Assembly: GCF_021215455.1 (NCBI RefSeq)
Contig: NZ_JAJPWV010000003.1
Span: 620,001-684,000 of the forward strand
Length of the DNA: 64,000 bases
DNA from: Mucilaginibacter roseus
GTDB taxonomy: Bacteria > Bacteroidota > Bacteroidia > Sphingobacteriales > Sphingobacteriaceae
Reading direction: 5' to 3'
Shown: piece after piece, positions 60,739 through 64,000 of the stretch
Numbering within the stretch: the stretch's first letter is position 1
Layout: every line of letters starts with the position of its first letter
Position numbers and translations under genes: made by a program
Notes under the pieces: generated by a model
What the model was told of the DNA's origin: nothing
Databases searched by the model: none
Seen by the model: only the letters and a program-made list of their open reading frames with translations

Positions 60739-62598
60739 CTATATGATACCGCGGCTGATGCCTGTTGAATTAATTTGCAGATCATAAAGTTTGCGGTAAT
60801 AGCCGTTTTCAATACGCAATAGTTGCTGATGGGTACCCATTTCCTTTATCTCGCCATGATCGAGCACGATGATGTTGTCGGCATTTTGTATGGTTGACAG
60901 GCGGTGCGCGATAACGATGGCGGTTCGGCCCTGCATCAGTTTTTGAATAGCATTTTGTATCAGGTGCTCTGTTTCAGTATCAACCGATGAGGTGGCCTCA
61001 TCCAATACCAGTATAGCCGGATCATACACCAGCGCGCGTATGAAAGAGATGAGTTGCGCCTGCCCTGCGGATAAAGTAGCACCGCGTTCCTGCACGTTAT
61101 AATCATAGCCGCCCGGCAGGCGCTCAATAAAGTCATGCGCGCCTACGTCCTTCGCGGCAGCAATCACCTGCTCGCGGCTAATGTTGGGATTGTTCAGGCT
61201 AATGTTGTTGGCAATGGTATCGCTGAATAAAAAAACATCCTGAATTACGGTAGCAATGCGCGAGCGCAGGTAATTAACCTCGTAATCCTTCAGATTCTGC
61301 CCGTCAATAGTCACATCGCCTTTGCCAATCTCATAAAATCTGTTAAGTATATTTATGGTGGATGATTTGCCTGCGCCCGTTGCGCCAACCAGCGCCAGTG
61401 TTTCGCCGGGTTTTACGTGGAAGCTGATATCCTTCAGCACCCAGTTCTCGTCATTATAAGCAAACCAAACCTTATCAAAACGGATATCGCCTTTTAATAC
61501 AGCCGGCTTTAATGACCCTTCATTTTCGGCTACTTCATCAGTATCCAGCACCTTAAAAATACGGTCGGCACCCACCATGCCCATTTGCAGAGTATTAAAC
61601 TTATCGGCCAGCTGCCTTATCGGCCTAAAGAGTAAGTTAAGAAGCGTAATAAAAGCTACAATAGTACCGGTGGTTATACCTTGCTTTGATGCTGATATGG
61701 AGTTTAATTGTTCATCAGTCAATATGCGTTTACAGCCGTACCAAACTAACAGGCCAATACAAACGGCAAACAAAATCTCGATAACCGGGAAAAAGATGGA
61801 GTACGACCAGTTGCTGCGTATATGCGCATCGCGGTGTTTTTCGTTAACCTCGTTAAATTTGCGAAATTCCTGCTCCTCGCGGGCAAAATACTGTATAATA
61901 CTAACGCCGGATATATGTTCCTGTAAAAAAGTATTCAACAGTGCTACCTGTGTGCGCACTTCCTGGAAAGCGGATTTTATGGCCGCCTGGAAAATAGAGG
62001 TGGCAAACAGTAGCAAAGGCATTGGCAGTAGGGTTATTAAAGCCAGTTTCCAGTCCTGCCACAGCATATAGCCGATAATGGCTAACAGCAGCAGCATATC
62101 GCCCATGATGGAGATCAGACCCTCGGCAAAAATATCGGCAATTGTTTCCAAATCAGATACTGTACGGGTGATCAGCATCCCGATAGGTGTGCGGTCGAAA
62201 TATTTTAAACGTAGCGTGGTAATGTGGTTGAACACATCAATGCGCAGATCGCGGATAACCGACTGCCCTAAAGCATTGGTTAAATAGGTTTGATAATATT
62301 GCGCCACGGTTTGCACCAGTAACTGCGCCAGCATGAGGCCCACCATAAACACCAGGCCGTCATAATCACCGGTGATGATATGGTTGTCCAGCGTTTTCTC
62401 GATCAGGATGGGTTGAACCAATGCTATCGCCGCCAAAAAAATAGTAAGTACCAACGAAATCACAAACTTAACCTGATACGGTTTAACATAGGTCATTACC
62501 CTGCCCAGCAGTTTCCAATCAAGCGCTTTTCCGGTAACGCTCCCCCCGTCCCCTGAAGGAGTGGCTTTTGATGTTTTGAATATCTTAAACAATTTCAT
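60739..62598 (-). CDS. ABC exporter half-transporter
   Basis: A 619-residue fused permease-ATPase. Start at ATG 62598 (MKLFKIF) is chosen over TTG 62610. Residues about 30-345 contain six membrane helices; residues about 375-610 are the nucleotide-binding domain with Walker A GATGAGKSS, signature LSAGQAQLISFIRAL, Walker B ILVLDEATSS and the H-loop AHRLST. The family exports lipids, drugs or peptides. Residues about 16-26 (ATPSGDGGS) are encoded by a degenerate copy of the palindromic element inside truA. Partner and substrate unknown. Confidence 0.92.
   Translation of the reverse strand: MKLFKIFKTSKATPSGDGGSVTGKALDWKLLGRVMTYVKPYQVKFVISLVLTIFLAAIALVQPILIEKTLDNHIITGDYDGLVFMVGLMLAQLLVQTVAQYYQTYLTNALGQSVIRDLRIDVFNHITTLRLKYFDRTPIGMLITRTVSDLETIADIFAEGLISIMGDMLLLLAIIGYMLWQDWKLALITLLPMPLLLFATSIFQAAIKSAFQEVRTQVALLNTFLQEHISGVSIIQYFAREEQEFRKFNEVNEKHRDAHIRSNWSYSIFFPVIEILFAVCIGLLVWYGCKRILTDEQLNSISASKQGITTGTIVAFITLLNLLFRPIRQLADKFNTLQMGMVGADRIFKVLDTDEVAENEGSLKPAVLKGDIRFDKVWFAYNDENWVLKDISFHVKPGETLALVGATGAGKSSTINILNRFYEIGKGDVTIDGQNLKDYEVNYLRSRIATVIQDVFLFSDTIANNISLNNPNISREQVIAAAKDVGAHDFIERLPGGYDYNVQERGATLSAGQAQLISFIRALVYDPAILVLDEATSSVDTETEHLIQNAIQKLMQGRTAIVIAHRLSTIQNADNIIVLDHGEIKEMGTHQQLLRIENGYYRKLYDLQINSTGISRGII
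62540..62561. repeat. Degenerate palindromic element inside the ABC gene
   Basis: CTCCCCCCGTCCCCTGAAGG, then AG. It matches one arm of the truA element with changes and encodes ATPSGDGGS near the N-terminus of the transporter. Confidence 0.5.
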
Positions 62599-62614
62599 TT
62601 GGCGGTTCAATTTG

Positions 62615-62635
62615 TTCCCCTCAAGGGGTTAGGGG
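62615..62635. repeat. Related element at the truA stop codon
   Basis: The sequence TTCCCCTCAAGGGGTT, then AGGGG. It resembles the CCCCTAACCCCTTGAGGGG intergenic repeat type of Bacteroidota and contains the truA stop codon (62629-62631). Confidence 0.5.
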
Positions 62636-63396
62636 CAAAACGGATACTTTACTTCTGTTAAATACAAACCACATGCGGGTACAGATGTTCCGGCTTCGCC
62701 GCGGTTTTTGCTTTCAATTATGGCGCGCACATCTTGCGGCTTAATTACTTTTCGACCCACCTGCATCAGCGTACCCACAATAGCCCGCACCATGTTGCGC
62801 AAAAATCGATCTGCCGAAATATGGAATACTATCCCACCATCGGTTTCCACCCATTCGGCGCGGCTTACTTTACAATTATTGGTTTTTACCTGGGTGTTTG
62901 ATTTACTGAAACAGCTAAAATCCGTGTACTCCATAATAATCGCGGCAGCCTCATTCATCAGCGCGATATCAGGCTTGTCCTTAATCAACCATGAATAATT
63001 ATGCTTAAACGGATCCTTGTTAAAATGAATATGATACTGGTATGAGCGCAACGTAGCATCAAACCTCGCATGTGCATCGGCGTGTACGGGTATAATATTT
63101 TTTATGGCGATATCAGTTGGCAGGATGGCGTTTAGGCGAGCCCCCCAGCCCCCTGAAGGGGGAGCGGTTAATACTCCCCCTTCAGGGGGCTGGGGGGTAA
63201 AATGCGCAAAAAACTCCGTTGCATGTACCCCGGTATCCGTACGGCCGCAGCCCGTGGCCTCTATGGGCTGCCGCAATACCGTGGTAAGCGCTTTATTTAA
63301 AAGCTCCTGTACCGTTACCGCGTTAGGCTGTATCTGCCAGCCATGGTAACGGGTACCATCATAAGCCAGTTCAATAAAATAACGTTGGGTGGTCAC
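62629..63396 (-). CDS. truA: tRNA pseudouridine(38-40) synthase TruA with a palindromic insertion
   Basis: A 255-residue pseudouridine synthase. Start is GTG at 63396, next to a promoter element. The catalytic Asp is D54 in GCGRTDTGVHA; AYDGTRYHGWQ, RFDATLRSYQYHI and SADRFLRNMVRAIVG are typical. Residues about 67-86 (TPQPPEGGVLTAPPSGGWGA) are encoded by a 24-bp perfect inverted repeat with a 9-nt loop, placed in the loop just before RLNAILP, away from the catalytic residues. The frame is preserved, so the enzyme is probably functional. The stop codon itself lies in a related repeat. Confidence 0.93.
   Translation of the reverse strand: MTTQRYFIELAYDGTRYHGWQIQPNAVTVQELLNKALTTVLRQPIEATGCGRTDTGVHATEFFAHFTPQPPEGGVLTAPPSGGWGARLNAILPTDIAIKNIIPVHADAHARFDATLRSYQYHIHFNKDPFKHNYSWLIKDKPDIALMNEAAAIIMEYTDFSCFSKSNTQVKTNNCKVSRAEWVETDGGIVFHISADRFLRNMVRAIVGTLMQVGRKVIKPQDVRAIIESKNRGEAGTSVPACGLYLTEVKYPFCP
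63141..63197. repeat. Perfect palindromic element inside truA
   Basis: Two 24-bp arms (63141-63164 and 63174-63197) are exact reverse complements around a 9-nt loop (CGGTTAATA). Each arm has CCCCCTGAAGGGGG, itself a short hairpin. The 57 bp keep the truA reading frame open and code for 19-20 residues. Confidence 0.9.
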
Positions 63397-63401
63397 GCCG
63401 G

Positions 63402-63409
63402 CAAAGGTA
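63402..63409 (-). promoter_or_regulatory. Candidate -7 element of truA
   Basis: TACCTTTG on the minus strand fits TAnnTTTG and ends 6 nt before the GTG start codon. Confidence 0.45.
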
Positions 63410-63536
63410 ACAATTGTTTATGCGGATATTAATCTGCACGAAGTAAACTCTTGTTTACAAATAAAACTCAGGCTATAATTAAACAATTTTATATTTGCTG
63501 CGTAGGTTAAACATAACCGGTTCATTTTTACCCAAC

Positions 63537-64000
63537 ATGATACAACGCATACAAACCATTTATCTTTTTTTAGCCACACTCGTACTACTCGGCTTATACC
63601 TTTTTCCGTTAGTAAACAATGTAAATGTTAACGGCACCATATCAAACATCAGCATACAGGGCGTATATCAAAGCCTGGCAGATGGCCAACGTTTTTTTAT
63701 AAACTTTATAGGTATAAAAATCCTTGCCGCACCGGTAGCGCTGTTGCCAACGCTTATCATCTTTTTTTATAAAAAACGCAAGCAGCAAATAGCCTTGGGC
63801 TACAGCGCTATCCTGGTTATAATAGGTTACAGCTTTTGGATGGCGCAAACGGTAAAGGGCGTAGTTCCCGGCGGTTTACAGGTTGAATTTGCCAACATGG
63901 GCATCGGTATGTTTTTAAGTTCGATAGCTATAATATTGATCATACTGGCCGTACGCGCCATTAAACGCGATGAAAAGCTGGTACGCTCGGCTGATCGGTT
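63537..64000 (+). CDS. DUF4293 membrane protein, 3' end outside window
   Basis: The frame starts with ATG at 63537 and is open to the window end (154 codons). Four hydrophobic segments are visible (about 7-26, 53-78, 85-104, 123-142). The start MIQRIQTIYLFLA and the order of helices match the Bacteroidota family DUF4293. Function unknown. Divergent from truA, with 140 bp between starts. The end of the gene lies beyond the window. Confidence 0.85.
   Translation, partial: MIQRIQTIYLFLATLVLLGLYLFPLVNNVNVNGTISNISIQGVYQSLADGQRFFINFIGIKILAAPVALLPTLIIFFYKKRKQQIALGYSAILVIIGYSFWMAQTVKGVVPGGLQVEFANMGIGMFLSSIAIILIILAVRAIKRDEKLVRSADR

Overview
This 64 kb window looks like ordinary chromosome of a Bacteroidota species. 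I infer family Sphingobacteriaceae, probably close to Mucilaginibacter or Pedobacter. The reasons are lineage-typical families (DUF4293, DUF3098, DUF6600, short Psd, SDR-type threonine dehydrogenase), a type IX secretion sorting domain on a subtilase, the ftsX-DUF3098-uppP-truB-ribF gene order, absence of clear Shine-Dalgarno sites, and many TAnnTTTG (-7) promoter elements close to start codons. I saw no rRNA, tRNA, CRISPR array, prophage or complete insertion sequence.

Layout. 0-9 kb: a YceI fragment cut by the window edge, a LysE exporter, a 2OG-Fe(II) oxygenase, a secreted Q-rich DUF6600 protein, a thioredoxin-like protein, a PyrR-like phosphoribosyltransferase, RlmD and a ferritin-like protein. 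9-16.8 kb: a three-gene membrane protein/winged-helix/CreD unit with a repeated operator, a fused trehalose synthase/phosphatase, an MscS channel, and a MarR-MFS pair. 17-25 kb: Nif3 plus zinc-ribbon protein, M1 peptidase, RmuC, CrtZ, PurD. 25.5-32.5 kb: SecA, a SPOR protein, an M20 amidohydrolase, secreted proteins of unknown role, and ribosomal protein L19. 32.5-42.6 kb: an AraC-type regulator, an SUMF1-fold protein, a DUF885 lipoprotein, an SDR, a tightly overlapped CPBP-DUF2007-CdsA-Psd phospholipid unit, DusB, ApaG, an arginase-fold protein and a TlpA-like thiol protein. 42.6-47.6 kb: HisS, SurE, LpxB and a cluster of tiny genes. 47.6-64 kb: a beta-barrel protein, a T9SS subtilase, a DEAD-box helicase, threonine dehydrogenase, Asd, a DJ-1 protein, RibF/TruB/UppP/DUF3098/FtsX, an ABC exporter, TruA and the start of a DUF4293 gene.

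Functionally the window is mostly housekeeping: envelope lipid supply (CdsA, Psd, LpxB, UppP), division (FtsX), secretion (SecA, T9SS cargo), RNA modification and translation (RlmD, DusB, TruA, TruB, HisS, L19) and metabolism (PurD, Asd, RibF, trehalose). The unusual signals are: an AT-rich in-frame insertion of about 130-150 codons in hisS; a perfect 24-bp inverted repeat inside the truA reading frame, with degenerate relatives in the neighbouring ABC gene and at the truA stop; two tandem paralogous 50-53-residue proteins beside lpxB with a dispersed sequence element that recurs 41 kb away; a duplicated operator in the creD unit; and a strong hairpin in the rplS leader. I found no obvious defence or mobile system.
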